The translations under genes were made by a program, and so were the position numbers. From positions 1 through 64,000 of the forward strand of contig NZ_JANUBZ010000004.1 in the NCBI RefSeq assembly GCF_024808665.1: a stretch of DNA of 64,000 nt. Reading direction: 5' to 3'. Below the pieces are notes generated by a model that had not been told where the DNA came from, ran no database searches, and saw nothing but the letters and a program-made list of their open reading frames with translations. Below, one piece after another: positions 1 through 8,960 of the stretch. The first letter of the stretch is position 1. Each line of letters opens with the position of its first letter. This stretch comes from Mucilaginibacter empetricola. GTDB lineage: Bacteria; Bacteroidota; Bacteroidia; Sphingobacteriales; Sphingobacteriaceae.

Positions 1-2
1 AA

Positions 3-71
3 AGACATGTTGGTAAATACAGGGCTAGAATACGACCTAAAGTAACTAAAAATCAAAGAGATGCAATATGA
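3..71 (+). CDS. possible 3' end of a truncated gene (partial)
   Basis: Frame 3 is open from the window edge and ends at a TGA at 69-71. It encodes a very basic tail of 22 residues ending KNQRDAI. The composition fits the C-terminus of a DNA-binding protein such as a recombinase or transposase, but there is too little to assign a family. No other frame here stays open as long. Confidence 0.25.
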   Translation, partial: RHVGKYRARIRPKVTKNQRDAI

Positions 72-402
72 CAGTCTCTTAACTTAATGACATTGGTCGC
101 AAGCGTCCCCGGCTTGTGGCTCAGATGCTTAGTATGCGATAGCTAAGTATAGAGCATTTAGAAAATGCGAAGTGGCGCACTCACAGCAGAAGGGCAAACT
201 ATAGTAATATAATTACCTCCGGCCCTGGGCAGTATTTTTACGCTGAAAATCAATTTTTTGTACCATCTTGTTCCATCTTGTTCCATATTTGGCGTCAACT
301 AGTTGATTTACATTGGGTGTGTGTTTCAGCTGTATCAGGTTGTTTTTTATGTGTCATGTATTTGCGGGACAGCGTGATGCCAACTGCCCACTGCAAACTG
401 AG
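72..402. other. intergenic region with one arm of an imperfect direct repeat
   Basis: No credible gene is seen. From about 265 to 375 the sequence resembles 46438-46549 in the same orientation, including an identical 24-bp stretch at 340-363 around ATGTGTCATGTATTTG. A short tandem repeat of CATCTTGTTC lies at 263-283. Confidence 0.5.
265..375 (+). repeat. imperfect direct repeat, left copy
   Basis: It aligns with 46438-46549. Shared blocks are TTGATTTACA, then TGGG, then TGTTTC after a one-base gap, then a 24-bp identical run ending CATGTATTTG, then ACAGC. Upstream, both copies show two spaced TTGT-n-C elements and TGGC...AACT. Two similar copies 46 kb apart suggest an attachment-type site or a dispersed element; the sequence alone does not decide which. 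Confidence 0.6.
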
Positions 403-648
403 TCAAATAACAATATCAGCTAGTTCCGTTGTACGTGGCGTGAAATGTGGACAGCTATCGCGAGCGGAAAGGTAAAGCTGGTTATAACTGCATAAACCAT
501 CCTGGGCACGCACCGAGGCATATCCCGAACTCATGATAGAGAGTCCGGGATATGCTTCTTCAATATGTGCCGGGTCGCCCTGAAAGTATGCGCACTTTTC
601 GCAGACCTGCCCGGAATTTTTAAGTTTTAAGGATTTGAAAAATTTCAT
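403..648 (-). CDS. small four-cysteine protein of unknown function
   Basis: This is an 81-residue protein whose start lies only 2 bp after the stop of the YeiH-type exporter gene, so the two are probably translationally coupled. It has Cys16 and Cys19 in a CxxC, then Cys53 in DGLC and Cys66 in SCPHF. Four spaced cysteines suggest a metal or iron-sulfur site, which is inference. There is no signal peptide or membrane segment. I do not recognise a named family. Confidence 0.7.
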   Translation of the reverse strand: MKFFKSLKLKNSGQVCEKCAYFQGDPAHIEEAYPGLSIMSSGYASVRAQDGLCSYNQLYLSARDSCPHFTPRTTELADIVI

Positions 649-650
649 GC

Positions 651-2042
651 TTAGTGCGTTACAATAGAGGCCCAGTAATGCCCAAAAACAACAACCGACA
701 AAAAGTACCCTAAAGCCACATTTACGATAACCCCAAAAGTAAACGCCGCGAATGGTTTAATGCCTGCCGCCGCCAATTCACGAAACCGCGTGGTAAGGCC
801 AATGCTTAAGAAACTGAATGTGAATACCCATGTCCGCAATGCGGTAATCGGCAGTATGAGGGATGGTTTTACCAGTTTATTATAATCGGCCAGCGAATGT
901 GCATGAATAATTAAAGTTGTAAGTACAGAAGCAACAAGGAAGCCAATTACAAATTTGGGAAAGCGCCACCATACTTGGCCCACCTCAACCTTTGAATTAG
1001 TTTCAGAACGTTCCCAAACAGTAACCGCAATAAGCGCCAATACTAATGACCATATACCGATCCAAATATCCCGCCCAATAACTTTAATCAGGGTATAAGA
1101 AGCCAATGCCTGTTCTGCCGTTCCGGCAATGCCTAAATGTGAACCGGCTAGTCCTCCATATGATTGGGCGGCAGCCAAACCAGCCGCATCAGCAAATTCC
1201 GACGTCCCTATCCAGGCGCCGGCCACCCCTGTAGGCAGGTGAATAGCACGCGCAACCAGCGGCAACAGGAAAATAAGAATAATGGCATAAAACACCACCA
1301 GGCTTATAGCAATTGGAGGATGTTCTTTTTTTGCCCGCACGGCACCGGCAACTGCAATAGAGGCCGAAACACCGCAAACAGCACCACCTGCACCCAGCAC
1401 TGCTGCCAGCCGATGATCGAGCCCTAGCTTGCGGGCAGCGAAGAATATTACCAAAAAGGTAACTAATGAAACAATAGATGCCTGCAAAATAGCCACCGGA
1501 CCCGCCCATATAATTAAGGTAAAAGGTAAAGTTGCACCCAATAGTACAATACCGAGTTTAATATAAAACTCTACCCGGAAACCAGCATCAAGCCAGCGGG
1601 GTAGCCCTATTACATTTGAAATAAATAAGCCGAGCGCAAGTGCCACCAAAGGTGGTTCCAGGTTATACTTGTTGGCTTGATCCCAGTTGCCGGCGGCATA
1701 GATGACGGTTGAAATAATGAAGATAAAAATGAAAGACAGAATAAATGCCTTTGGTTTTTGCCCGATGAATGAAATTACAATGGTAAATAAAACCAGGAAC
1801 GCGGAGAGTAAAGCAACGTACCTGATGCCGTTTTTTGAAAATTGTGCAGCCAGTTGTGATAGGGTTGACCATTTGGCCGGACTTACCGCGATCCACGAGA
1901 TGCTGGAGCCGGAAATGTAAAAGGCATAGGCCACAATAACTATACCAAGGCCAAGCCAAACGGCCCACCAATCTTCCTTCGACCAGAATTCCTGCCAGCC
2001 GGAGGGTTTTACACCTGTTGTTTCAGTTTGAATTGTTGTCAT
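651..2042 (-). CDS. YeiH-family putative sulfate exporter
   Basis: This 463-residue integral membrane protein belongs to the YeiH/putative sulfate exporter family (Cons_hypoth698). It has about ten hydrophobic segments from residue 27 to the end. The family hallmark, a Gly/Ala-rich stretch containing AVCGVSASIAVAGAV, lies near residues 215-235, and a second conserved segment (LPRWLDAGFRVEFYIKLG) near 150. Family length is usually 330-470 residues, so it is full length. It probably moves a small anion across the inner membrane; the substrate is not proven for this family. The four-Cys protein follows in the same operon. The ATG at 2042 is the only good start. Confidence 0.85.
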   Translation of the reverse strand: MTTIQTETTGVKPSGWQEFWSKEDWWAVWLGLGIVIVAYAFYISGSSISWIAVSPAKWSTLSQLAAQFSKNGIRYVALLSAFLVLFTIVISFIGQKPKAFILSFIFIFIISTVIYAAGNWDQANKYNLEPPLVALALGLFISNVIGLPRWLDAGFRVEFYIKLGIVLLGATLPFTLIIWAGPVAILQASIVSLVTFLVIFFAARKLGLDHRLAAVLGAGGAVCGVSASIAVAGAVRAKKEHPPIAISLVVFYAIILIFLLPLVARAIHLPTGVAGAWIGTSEFADAAGLAAAQSYGGLAGSHLGIAGTAEQALASYTLIKVIGRDIWIGIWSLVLALIAVTVWERSETNSKVEVGQVWWRFPKFVIGFLVASVLTTLIIHAHSLADYNKLVKPSLILPITALRTWVFTFSFLSIGLTTRFRELAAAGIKPFAAFTFGVIVNVALGYFLSVVVFGHYWASIVTH

Positions 2043-2475
2043 TTTGAGTTGAATAGTTTTTTAGTGATTATATTAGGTTGCAAGGGAACTTAGAGTAAAA
2101 ATAGCCGGAAAGTAGGGGAGGGCAGCCGGCTTTGTTAACGCATACAACAACAGCGCAACTCACTATAACAAACTGCAGTGTGCCAGGTAATAAAAAATCT
2201 GCTTTTAAAAGCTGAACAAGTATTCATTACATTGTTTAAAGGTGATGGTAAATATATAAAAATAAAATCTATATATCCTATAGGAGTTGTATTATAAAAT
2301 TGAGAATATATTAACAATTCATTTTTTGCAAACAGAATGGCTGCTTTGCCATCAAAACTGTCCGATTCGGCGCGGTGTAAGTTCTAATATCCTTAAAATC
2401 AATGTACTTTTGTTATGTCTGAAGCGGAAAAGATCTTCAGCCTAAACAAAACGTAACAAATTAAACTTGATAGCT
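2043..2475. other. divergent intergenic region
   Basis: This separates the exporter operon (minus) from the hydrolase (plus). It is A/T-rich with no credible ORF. A -7 type box for the hydrolase is at 2405-2412. Confidence 0.5.
2405..2412 (+). promoter_or_regulatory. Bacteroidota -7 box upstream of the hydrolase
   Basis: TACTTTTG matches TAnnTTTG exactly and leaves a leader of about 55 nt before the ATG at 2476. No clear TTTG is present 17-23 bp upstream, so the promoter may be weak or activated. Confidence 0.4.
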
Positions 2476-3507
2476 ATGAAAACTAATTCAAATCTCCGCA
2501 GTCTTCGCTTATTGAGTACTACAGCCTCGACCTTTTTAATAGCATTGTTTGCTTACCTGAGTCCGGCAACGGCGGCCAGCCTGGTTGATTCCGGTGCAAA
2601 TGCTCACTTTGAACAAATTAAACAAATTAATGCCGGCTTACTTAACGTAGGGTATGCAGAGGAAGGCCCGGCAAATGGCCGCGCGGTGATTTTGCTGCAT
2701 GGCTGGCCTTATGATATTAACAGCTTTGCCCAAACATCAAAATTGCTGGCTGATAAAGGCTACCACGTTTTTGTACCTTATTTAAGAGGTTATGGTACTA
2801 CCAAATTTCTATCGACCTCAACTTTCCGTAATGGCCAGCAAGCCGCTTTCGCCCTTGATATTATCGCTTTTATGGATGCGTTAAGAATTAAATCGGCCAT
2901 TATTGGCGGGTTTGACTGGGGTGCCCGTACCGCCGATATTATTGCAGCTTTATGGCCAGAACGTTGTGAAGCATTGGTATCGGTAAGTGGTTACCTTATT
3001 GGCAGCCAGCAAGCCAACAAAGCCCCGTTGCCGCCGGCTGCAGAACTGGCATGGTGGTATCAGTATTACTTCGCAACCGAACGCGGTCGCCTGGGTTATG
3101 CAGCCAATACCAATGCCTTTGATAAATTGATTTGGCAAACTGCATCGCCACAATGGCACTTTGATGATACTACCTACCAACAATCGGCCAAAGCATTTAC
3201 CAATCCCGATCATGTGGCTATTGTGATCCACAATTATCGCTGGCGCCTAGGCCTTGCTAATGGCGAAACCAAATATGATGCGCTTGAAAAAAAGCTGGCT
3301 ACCGCACCGGTTATAACTGTACCTACCGTAACACTGGAAGGTGACGCTAATGGCGCCGCTCATCCACAACCATCGGCCTATGCATCAAAATTTACAGGTA
3401 AATACAGTCATCACACTCTTACAGGTGGTATCGGCCATAACCTACCTCAGGAAGCTCCGCAAGCCTTTGCCGATGCTATAATTGAAGCGGGCAGCTTTAC
3501 AAAATAA
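2476..3507 (+). CDS. secreted alpha/beta hydrolase, epoxide-hydrolase-like
   Basis: This is a 343-residue alpha/beta-hydrolase-fold enzyme with a signal peptide (hydrophobic core after RSLRLL, Ala-rich cleavage region ATAAS near 36), so it is exported. HGWPYD at about 75-80 supplies the oxyanion region. The nucleophile elbow reads GGFDWGAR with Asp147, as in epoxide hydrolases and haloalkane dehalogenases, where GHDWG is usual. The catalytic His is in GIGHNLPQ (about 321), and an acidic residue in LEGDANG (about 289) may complete the triad. I chose ATG 2476 over the TTG at 2467. The substrate cannot be told from sequence. Confidence 0.85.
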   Translation: MKTNSNLRSLRLLSTTASTFLIALFAYLSPATAASLVDSGANAHFEQIKQINAGLLNVGYAEEGPANGRAVILLHGWPYDINSFAQTSKLLADKGYHVFVPYLRGYGTTKFLSTSTFRNGQQAAFALDIIAFMDALRIKSAIIGGFDWGARTADIIAALWPERCEALVSVSGYLIGSQQANKAPLPPAAELAWWYQYYFATERGRLGYAANTNAFDKLIWQTASPQWHFDDTTYQQSAKAFTNPDHVAIVIHNYRWRLGLANGETKYDALEKKLATAPVITVPTVTLEGDANGAAHPQPSAYASKFTGKYSHHTLTGGIGHNLPQEAPQAFADAIIEAGSFTK

Positions 3508-3521
3508 TGGAACAATAATTT

Positions 3522-3725
3522 TTACATCAAATTTGGTACAGCAATGCCCAAAAGTTTGGCTACGCCGGGGATATAAATGAAGTGGGGTGGATAGCCCAGT
3601 TTTACGGTAATATCCCAAACAATTGGGTTTTTAATAAGCTCGCCCAATCCGCTGGCGCCAAACCATAATGAGGTAAATGCTGTGCCTATCCAGTAAATTG
3701 TTTTTGTCGTTTTCTGTGTCGTCAT
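3522..3725 (-). pseudogene. truncated DoxX-like membrane protein
   Basis: This 67-residue product starts with TIYWIGTAFTSLWFGASGLG and runs to GVAKLLGIAVPNLM, then stops. The sequence matches the first half of DoxX-like small membrane proteins (about 115-130 residues), including PPHFIYIPGVAKLLG, which normally lies in the middle. After LLGI the expected hydrophobic second half is missing, and the gene ends 14 bp from the convergent hydrolase. It looks like a 3' truncation, although a short functional form cannot be excluded. ATG 3725 is preferred to the upstream GTG at 3752. Confidence 0.65.
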
Positions 3726-3862
3726 AATAATGTTTTTTGTTGTTAATGACACAAAAATGCCTGTTCAGCGCACCCGATCTTAGCACTTTAAAGGCGAAGC
3801 AGACGAAACGGGATGTTAAGCAGACAAACAGGCTGATATTGGGGTTTGCGATGCTAATATTA

Positions 3863-4246
3863 TTAAAGGATGATATTACCAGGGTTATTCATTTTTCCAA
3901 GTTTATAAACAAACAGATCGGCCATTAACTTGGCGCGGTTTTGGGCGTCGTTTGCCATTGGGCCTTCAAAGTGTGCGTTAATGGTGGCATTAAACAGGGC
4001 CAGCCACTGGTCAAAATGCTGTTGCCCAATTTGCAGGGGAGCGTGCTTAGCAAAAGGATTTCCTTTAAAACCGGGAACGTTAAATAAAGCTGCATTCCAA
4101 AATGAATACATTCTATTTAAATGTGGCTGCCAATCGCCCTTTATTACAGTGGCGAATATTGGGCCAATGAGTTCGTCTCTGCGTACCCTGGCATAAAAAT
4201 CATCAACAAATAGCCGAATGTCTGCTATGGTTTCAATATCTTTCAT
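3863..4246 (-). CDS. group III truncated haemoglobin
   Basis: This 127-residue protein has the group III (trHb3) pattern: HLNRMYSFW near 42-50, PGFKGNPF near 58-65, His68, and IGQQHFDQW with proximal haem ligand His77. Family members bind O2 or NO in the cytoplasm and are often linked to nitrosative stress or nitrogen-oxide metabolism. The gene lies 12 bp downstream of a Crp/Fnr regulator with a four-Cys cluster and near nitrate genes, which fits NO protection. It is probably cotranscribed with that regulator. Confidence 0.9.
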   Translation of the reverse strand: MKDIETIADIRLFVDDFYARVRRDELIGPIFATVIKGDWQPHLNRMYSFWNAALFNVPGFKGNPFAKHAPLQIGQQHFDQWLALFNATINAHFEGPMANDAQNRAKLMADLFVYKLGKMNNPGNIIL

Positions 4247-4258
4247 TTCTACCTTTTG

Positions 4259-4954
4259 TTAAAGTTCACTTTTGGCAATCACCTGTAAAAGTTCATGCTC
4301 ATTTTTTATAGTTATACTCTTACCGGAAACGGTTATAATATTGTCGGCAACGAAGTCGTTAATCGTCCGGAATAATGATTCATAAGCCACGCCCGAAAAA
4401 GAGGCCAGGTCTTGCCTTGCCAGTTCAACATCAACAAAGCCCATGTTATTTATACCAAAGTGATTTTTTAGGGTGACAATAGCCTGTGCCACGCGTGCTT
4501 TAACCGGCATATGCACCAGCTCGCGCATCCGCTTTTCAGATTTTTGCAGTTCGCCGGCAAAAAAACGCATCAGCTTTATGGCAAACTCATTGTTTATTTT
4601 TAACGATGATTCAAAGAAATCCATCGGCAGGTAGCAAACGGTTGCCGTTTCCATTGCAGTTGCTGATACAGGATAAATATTATTGCCTTCTAACCCCAGA
4701 TGCCCTAAAATGTCGCCCTTTCTTGCAAACCTTATAATGAGTTCTTTCTCGTTATCCCATTTCTTATGCACCTTTACATGCCCTTCATAAACGAAGTAAA
4801 TCCCGGTTACCGGATCGCCTTCCTTAAAAATCTCCTGCCCTTTTTTTACCGTGAAATTTTGTTTATTGGTTTCAATAGCAGGTTTCCAGTCATTTAAGCA
4901 GGTTGTACACAAAAAACAAGTGTTAAGGTCGCATAGGTGTTGTTTTTTTATCAT
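4259..4954 (-). CDS. Crp/Fnr-family regulator with N-terminal four-Cys cluster
   Basis: This 231-residue transcription factor has an N-terminal C-x4-C-x2-C-x2-C cluster (Cys8, 13, 16, 19), a cyclic-nucleotide-binding-type barrel (about 35-145; GQEIFKEGDPVTGIYFVYEG) and a C-terminal helix-turn-helix (about 165-215; LARQDLASFSGVAYESLFRT). The cysteines resemble the iron-sulfur sensor of FNR proteins, though the spacing differs from E. coli FNR; an O2- or NO-sensing cluster is inference. It is a paralogue of the protein at 15930-16622 with identical Cys spacing. The haemoglobin gene follows directly. Confidence 0.9.
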   Translation of the reverse strand: MIKKQHLCDLNTCFLCTTCLNDWKPAIETNKQNFTVKKGQEIFKEGDPVTGIYFVYEGHVKVHKKWDNEKELIIRFARKGDILGHLGLEGNNIYPVSATAMETATVCYLPMDFFESSLKINNEFAIKLMRFFAGELQKSEKRMRELVHMPVKARVAQAIVTLKNHFGINNMGFVDVELARQDLASFSGVAYESLFRTINDFVADNIITVSGKSITIKNEHELLQVIAKSEL

Positions 4955-5115
4955 TTAAAAATTATTAAGCTTCATAGCCGAGTATTTGCAAAATTAACAA
5001 AACCTCCTGCCTTTTGCTGCTCCTTTAAAGCACCTTTTATTGTGCTGATGATTACAGTTTAAATTATATGGCTTATGTTGTTTGTTTTGTAATAATAAAT
5101 TAAAATTACATTAAA

Positions 5116-5135
5116 AACATTGCACATGCAATGTT
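5116..5135. promoter_or_regulatory. 20-bp palindrome, possible operator
   Basis: AACATTGCA-CA-TGCAATGTT is a perfect inverted repeat with 9-bp arms, between the divergent Crp/Fnr and ClC genes. It may be a regulator site. Confidence 0.45.
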
Positions 5136-5173
5136 AATTATAAATTTATGGTTATAAAATCTTAAATAAATCC

Positions 5174-5197
5174 TACTTTTGCAATGATTTATTGCAA
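5174..5197 (+). promoter_or_regulatory. -7 box and overlapping inverted repeat upstream of clc
   Basis: TACTTTTG at 5174-5181 matches TAnnTTTG. It overlaps TTGCAAT-N5-ATTGCAA at 5179-5197, whose half-site shares TGCAAT with the palindrome at 5116-5135. A protein bound here would cover the transcription start. Confidence 0.4.
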
Positions 5198-5230
5198 CGC
5201 ATAATTGCATTTGTACCTTAATTTAAAAAA

Positions 5231-7105
5231 ATGAAAAATTCATATCAGCAGGGCGGCATTCCCATTTCACCTTTGCTATCCGGAATGCCTAATAAGTCGG
5301 CTAATTCTTCAGAAAATAATCTTTCAAAGAAGAGACTTTTACGCATATCCGCATTATCCATTATAGTAGCAGTGGCTATAAGTTTGATTGCCAAATTCCT
5401 GATAACCCTCATTAATATAGTAACAAATATTTCTTTTTTTGGATCACTGAGTGCCGCATATCATAGCCCGGCAGGGAACCATTTAGGTTTATGGGTAATC
5501 ATCGTTCCCGCAATCGGCGGGGTGCTAGTTGGGCTAATGGCCCTATACGGTTCAAAAGCAATACGCGGACACGGCATACCGGAAGCAATGGAACAGATTT
5601 TAACTAACCAAAGCAAAATTAAACCATCTATCACCTTATTAAAACCTATATCCTCAGCCATCGCTATTGGTACAGGAGGGCCATTTGGTGCTGAAGGGCC
5701 GATTATCGCCACAGGTGGGGCACTTGGTTCAACACTCGGTCAACTATTTAAGATCACTTCAAATGAGCGAAAGATCATCCTTGCAGCAGGGGCAACAGCG
5801 GGTATGTCAGCCATATTTGGAACGCCTATTGCCGCTGTTTTTTTAGCTATAGAGCTATTGTTGTTTGAGTTTTCCCCAAGATCGATCCTTCCTGTAGCAC
5901 TAGCCTGCATCACCGGGGCAGCAGGACACCGTTTACTATTTGAAGCGGGGCCGGTATTTCCAATGCCAAATTTAGAAACACCTTCAAATGCCGCTTTGGC
6001 TATATACAGCGGCATTGGTTTAATTATTGGCTTTTTATCCTTAGGCGTAACCAAAATTGTTTATTTTATTGAAGATGTGTTTGAAAAACTGCCTATACAT
6101 TGGATGTGGTGGCCTGCTATAGGCGGGTTAGCAGTAGGCACCATCGGTTATTTTGCACCGCATACTTTAGGTGTTGGTTATGATAATATCATCAACGTGT
6201 TATCAGGTTCAGTTGCTATTTTAATTGTGCTGAGGCTTTTTTTCTTTAAATTCTTATCCTGGGCTATTGCGTTAGGAAGTGGTACATCTGGTGGAACTTT
6301 GGCTCCATTGCTTACCATTGGAGGAGCTGGCGGATCGCTTTTAGGGGCAATAATTATTTATGCATTTCCAAATGCAGGCATTAATGTTCCAATGTCTGCG
6401 TTGATAGGGATGTCTGCTATGTTTGCCGGGGCGTCAAGAGCTTATCTAACGAGTATAACTTTTGCATTGGAATCAACCGGGCAGTTTCATGCACTACTTC
6501 CGTTACTTGGAGCCTGTACTGCTTCTTATCTTGTTTCATTCTTTCTAATGGAAAACACAATTATGACAGAAAAAATTGCGCGTAGAGGGGTTTCTACACC
6601 CGATTCCTTTGAACCTGACGTGTTAGGTAAGTTGTCTGTGAGAGAAATTGTCAACACAAATGGGATTAGCCTGAACCCTGAAGTGACTATGCGCGAAATA
6701 AGGGAACTACTCAAATCTGAAAATAACAAGGCGTGCTATTTTATCGTGGCTGATCAGCATGGTAATTATGTTGGTACAGCAAACCTAGCTGACATTAATA
6801 ATCATGATATTGATCCTGGCCTTATCCTCAAAGAAATCCTGCAAACCGCCAAACTATCGGTAAAAATCGAAGATAACTTGCGGAAAGCAGTAGAATTAAT
6901 GGCGGAAGGGGGCGTTGAAGCTTTACCGGTAACAGCCGAAAATAAAGTAATCGGGGTTCTTAGTTATAAAGACATCATTAATGCCTACAAATTTTATCAC
7001 GATGAAAATGACCGGGTCAACCGTCATATTTCATTAAAAAGGGAGCGTTTAAAAGTATTGGTCCGCAGCCGTGGACTTTTTAAATCAGTTCAAAAACTTA
7101 AATAA
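5231..7105 (+). CDS. ClC-type chloride channel/antiporter with C-terminal CBS pair
   Basis: This 624-residue protein has an N-terminal ClC core (about 35-440) and two CBS domains (about 470-590). ClC signatures are visible: GHGIPEA, GPFGAEGPIIATGG with the gating Glu near 155, and GSGTSGGTLAPLL for the third anion-site segment. A retained gating Glu is usual in Cl-/H+ exchangers, though it also occurs in channels. CBS domains often bind adenine nucleotides. The gene is divergent from the Crp/Fnr regulator and next to nitrate genes; a ClC can transport nitrate in plants, so a nitrate link is possible but speculative. Confidence 0.92.
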   Translation: MKNSYQQGGIPISPLLSGMPNKSANSSENNLSKKRLLRISALSIIVAVAISLIAKFLITLINIVTNISFFGSLSAAYHSPAGNHLGLWVIIVPAIGGVLVGLMALYGSKAIRGHGIPEAMEQILTNQSKIKPSITLLKPISSAIAIGTGGPFGAEGPIIATGGALGSTLGQLFKITSNERKIILAAGATAGMSAIFGTPIAAVFLAIELLLFEFSPRSILPVALACITGAAGHRLLFEAGPVFPMPNLETPSNAALAIYSGIGLIIGFLSLGVTKIVYFIEDVFEKLPIHWMWWPAIGGLAVGTIGYFAPHTLGVGYDNIINVLSGSVAILIVLRLFFFKFLSWAIALGSGTSGGTLAPLLTIGGAGGSLLGAIIIYAFPNAGINVPMSALIGMSAMFAGASRAYLTSITFALESTGQFHALLPLLGACTASYLVSFFLMENTIMTEKIARRGVSTPDSFEPDVLGKLSVREIVNTNGISLNPEVTMREIRELLKSENNKACYFIVADQHGNYVGTANLADINNHDIDPGLILKEILQTAKLSVKIEDNLRKAVELMAEGGVEALPVTAENKVIGVLSYKDIINAYKFYHDENDRVNRHISLKRERLKVLVRSRGLFKSVQKLK

Positions 7106-7124
7106 TATGCTTAAGTAATGCACC

Positions 7125-7532
7125 ATGAAAAGTGTGATCTATTATCTAGTGGCAATATATATTGGTAGTGCTTTTTTAAGCATCTATAGTTATATCGCAG
7201 ATATCATAGCTGATCCATCCTTTTCATTACATCATTTGGGGCGTTTCTTTAACTATCTGGTGTATTTTATCTTATATAAAACCTGGTTGTTGGGTTTAAT
7301 TCTGCCATGTTATGCTTTAATTTTTTATAAAGACACAGGAATGGAACACATCTTTTATAAAATTTCCTTTATAATTGTGCTATCTGTCTGCTTAACGGCA
7401 GTATATATCAAGAAGGATTTATGTTTTGTTGAACGGCCTAAGAATATCAGGCTGTTTGCCATATATTTTTTTACCGGATTTTCTTTGTTAGGGATACATA
7501 TCCGGTATTGGCATAAAAAAATAACCGAATAG
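7125..7532 (+). CDS. small membrane protein of unknown function
   Basis: This 135-residue protein has four hydrophobic stretches (about 5-25, 43-68, 78-95, 110-128) and few charged residues between them. It begins 19 bp after the ClC gene on the same strand, so it is probably cotranscribed. I recognise no family. Confidence 0.65.
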   Translation: MKSVIYYLVAIYIGSAFLSIYSYIADIIADPSFSLHHLGRFFNYLVYFILYKTWLLGLILPCYALIFYKDTGMEHIFYKISFIIVLSVCLTAVYIKKDLCFVERPKNIRLFAIYFFTGFSLLGIHIRYWHKKITE

Positions 7533-7567
7533 TTTTTTAATATAATCTATTCAACAGTCTGTTTAGC

Positions 7568-8164
7568 TTACTGATTCCGTTTAATACTATTTAAAGCCTC
7601 ATTAATATGGGCAAAGCCTTTTTCTGAAAAATTTAAACCGAGTGCAAACTGATGTCCATGGCTATCCATTTTTAATAATGATTTCCTCAATATGTTGACC
7701 ACTTTTTCAGGCGAATGTTTGGGGTAAAAATCTTCATATTGAAATTCAAGAAACACTAAACAAAGTGCATTCTCTATAGTTTGTACATCGGCATCAATCT
7801 TTAGCTTTTGTTTCAGTATAATTTGCTTTACACGATCAATTTGCTCATCATCATACCCTACTCCCTGCATAGTTGATGATACTTTTTCGGCATGAAACAA
7901 GGCAAGGTCCTTGCGCCATTTTAAATAAGCTTCTCTCCCGTCAGGGTAAGTTACACGCGGAATCTCCCACCTACCGATATGCTGGCTGCGCGATGCTAAT
8001 AAAAGTTCTTCGCTTGCATCAGGGTTTAGTTTTAGTACCCACTCATACAGCTTAAAGGCTAAAAAATACTCCTGCGGATAGGAGAGATCACCCCATACAA
8101 ATGTATGGGGGTCTTTCTTATTATAGTTATCAAATGCTTGAAATGCCTGCGCTAACTTGGTCAT
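7568..8164 (-). CDS. DUF4202 domain protein
   Basis: This 198-residue soluble protein matches DUF4202 along its full length. The conserved SRSQHIGRWEIPR, YPDGREAYLKWR and LFHAEK are at about 58-95; His and acidic residues there resemble a metal-binding helical fold, which is inference. The function is unknown. It is transcribed away from the ClC gene and toward no obvious partner, at the edge of the nitrate block. Confidence 0.8.
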   Translation of the reverse strand: MTKLAQAFQAFDNYNKKDPHTFVWGDLSYPQEYFLAFKLYEWVLKLNPDASEELLLASRSQHIGRWEIPRVTYPDGREAYLKWRKDLALFHAEKVSSTMQGVGYDDEQIDRVKQIILKQKLKIDADVQTIENALCLVFLEFQYEDFYPKHSPEKVVNILRKSLLKMDSHGHQFALGLNFSEKGFAHINEALNSIKRNQ

Positions 8165-8243
8165 AATTGAAGGGTATTTTCAGCAATAAATTTATGAATT
8201 AATAACCTTTAATGGCCCTGCATTAATAAGCAATCTGCAATCG

Positions 8244-8873
8244 TTAATTAAATGTAAATCCAATCTGTAAGTTTAAGCCGACGGTGGCGGCTTCGCTTTC
8301 GCCAAACCTGGTTGGCAATGATAAAGCGACAAAGTAATTAACGTCTTTTGTTCGGGCATACACCTGGTTAAATACCGGGGTAAAGCCATAACGCCCTGAA
8401 GTTTCAAATGCCAACCGTGAGATAATGGTAAAGCCATGACTAAATCGAAACATAGTACCCGGGTCAAATAATAAATTGCTCATTTTGCTTGAGCCACCTG
8501 ATGCTTTTACAGTTGGCGTAATTTCATAGCTAAAACCAAACTTATCACTATATAAAACATTAATGCCTATAGGGAAGCCAATGGAACTGGTATGATCAGA
8601 AAAGTTTGGCGAAAATTTACCGGTCGATACGGTTAACGTTTCCAACGGCAGAATGAAACTTAAATAGCCAACCACTTTTGGATAGGTTGATTTTGCTTTT
8701 ATTTTTTGATAAAGTTCACCCTGATATTGAATGGAATCGGGTGGTACTACTTTTATCTGGGCTTTTGCAACATGGGGTATTAAAGAATAGGTAATGATAA
8801 TTAATGTTAATGCGATTTTTGCAATGCTGCTGATGGTGATTTTTTTTGTAAGTAAGAGTAGGTTTTTTTTCAT
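8244..8873 (-). CDS. exported outer-membrane-like protein of unknown function
   Basis: This 209-residue protein has a signal peptide (hydrophobic 18-35, cleavage near VAKAQ at 39). The rest shows alternating hydrophobic/polar segments and ends in LQIGFTFN, with a terminal aromatic residue region as in small beta-barrels. No named domain is recognised. It lies downstream of the nitrite-reductase-like gene on the same strand, 87 bp away. Confidence 0.65.
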   Translation of the reverse strand: MKKNLLLLTKKITISSIAKIALTLIIITYSLIPHVAKAQIKVVPPDSIQYQGELYQKIKAKSTYPKVVGYLSFILPLETLTVSTGKFSPNFSDHTSSIGFPIGINVLYSDKFGFSYEITPTVKASGGSSKMSNLLFDPGTMFRFSHGFTIISRLAFETSGRYGFTPVFNQVYARTKDVNYFVALSLPTRFGESEAATVGLNLQIGFTFN

Positions 8874-8960
8874 GCGAATTGTTTTTGTTTTAATAGTTGA
8901 GAGAAATTGATAGTTATATGAGTTGGTATTGTACTTATGATAAACGATTAATTTTATGTT

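Noticed and set aside
278..475. 65-codon plus-strand ORF
   Set aside because: It lies over the imperfect direct repeat and the end of the four-Cys gene, starts without a ribosome-binding site, and shows no protein-like pattern.
2135..2317. 60-codon minus-strand ORF
   Set aside because: It lies in A/T-rich intergenic DNA with no ribosome-binding site and no recognisable features.
3737..3928. 63-codon plus-strand ORF
   Set aside because: It overlaps the DoxX promoter side and the haemoglobin gene and has no domain features.
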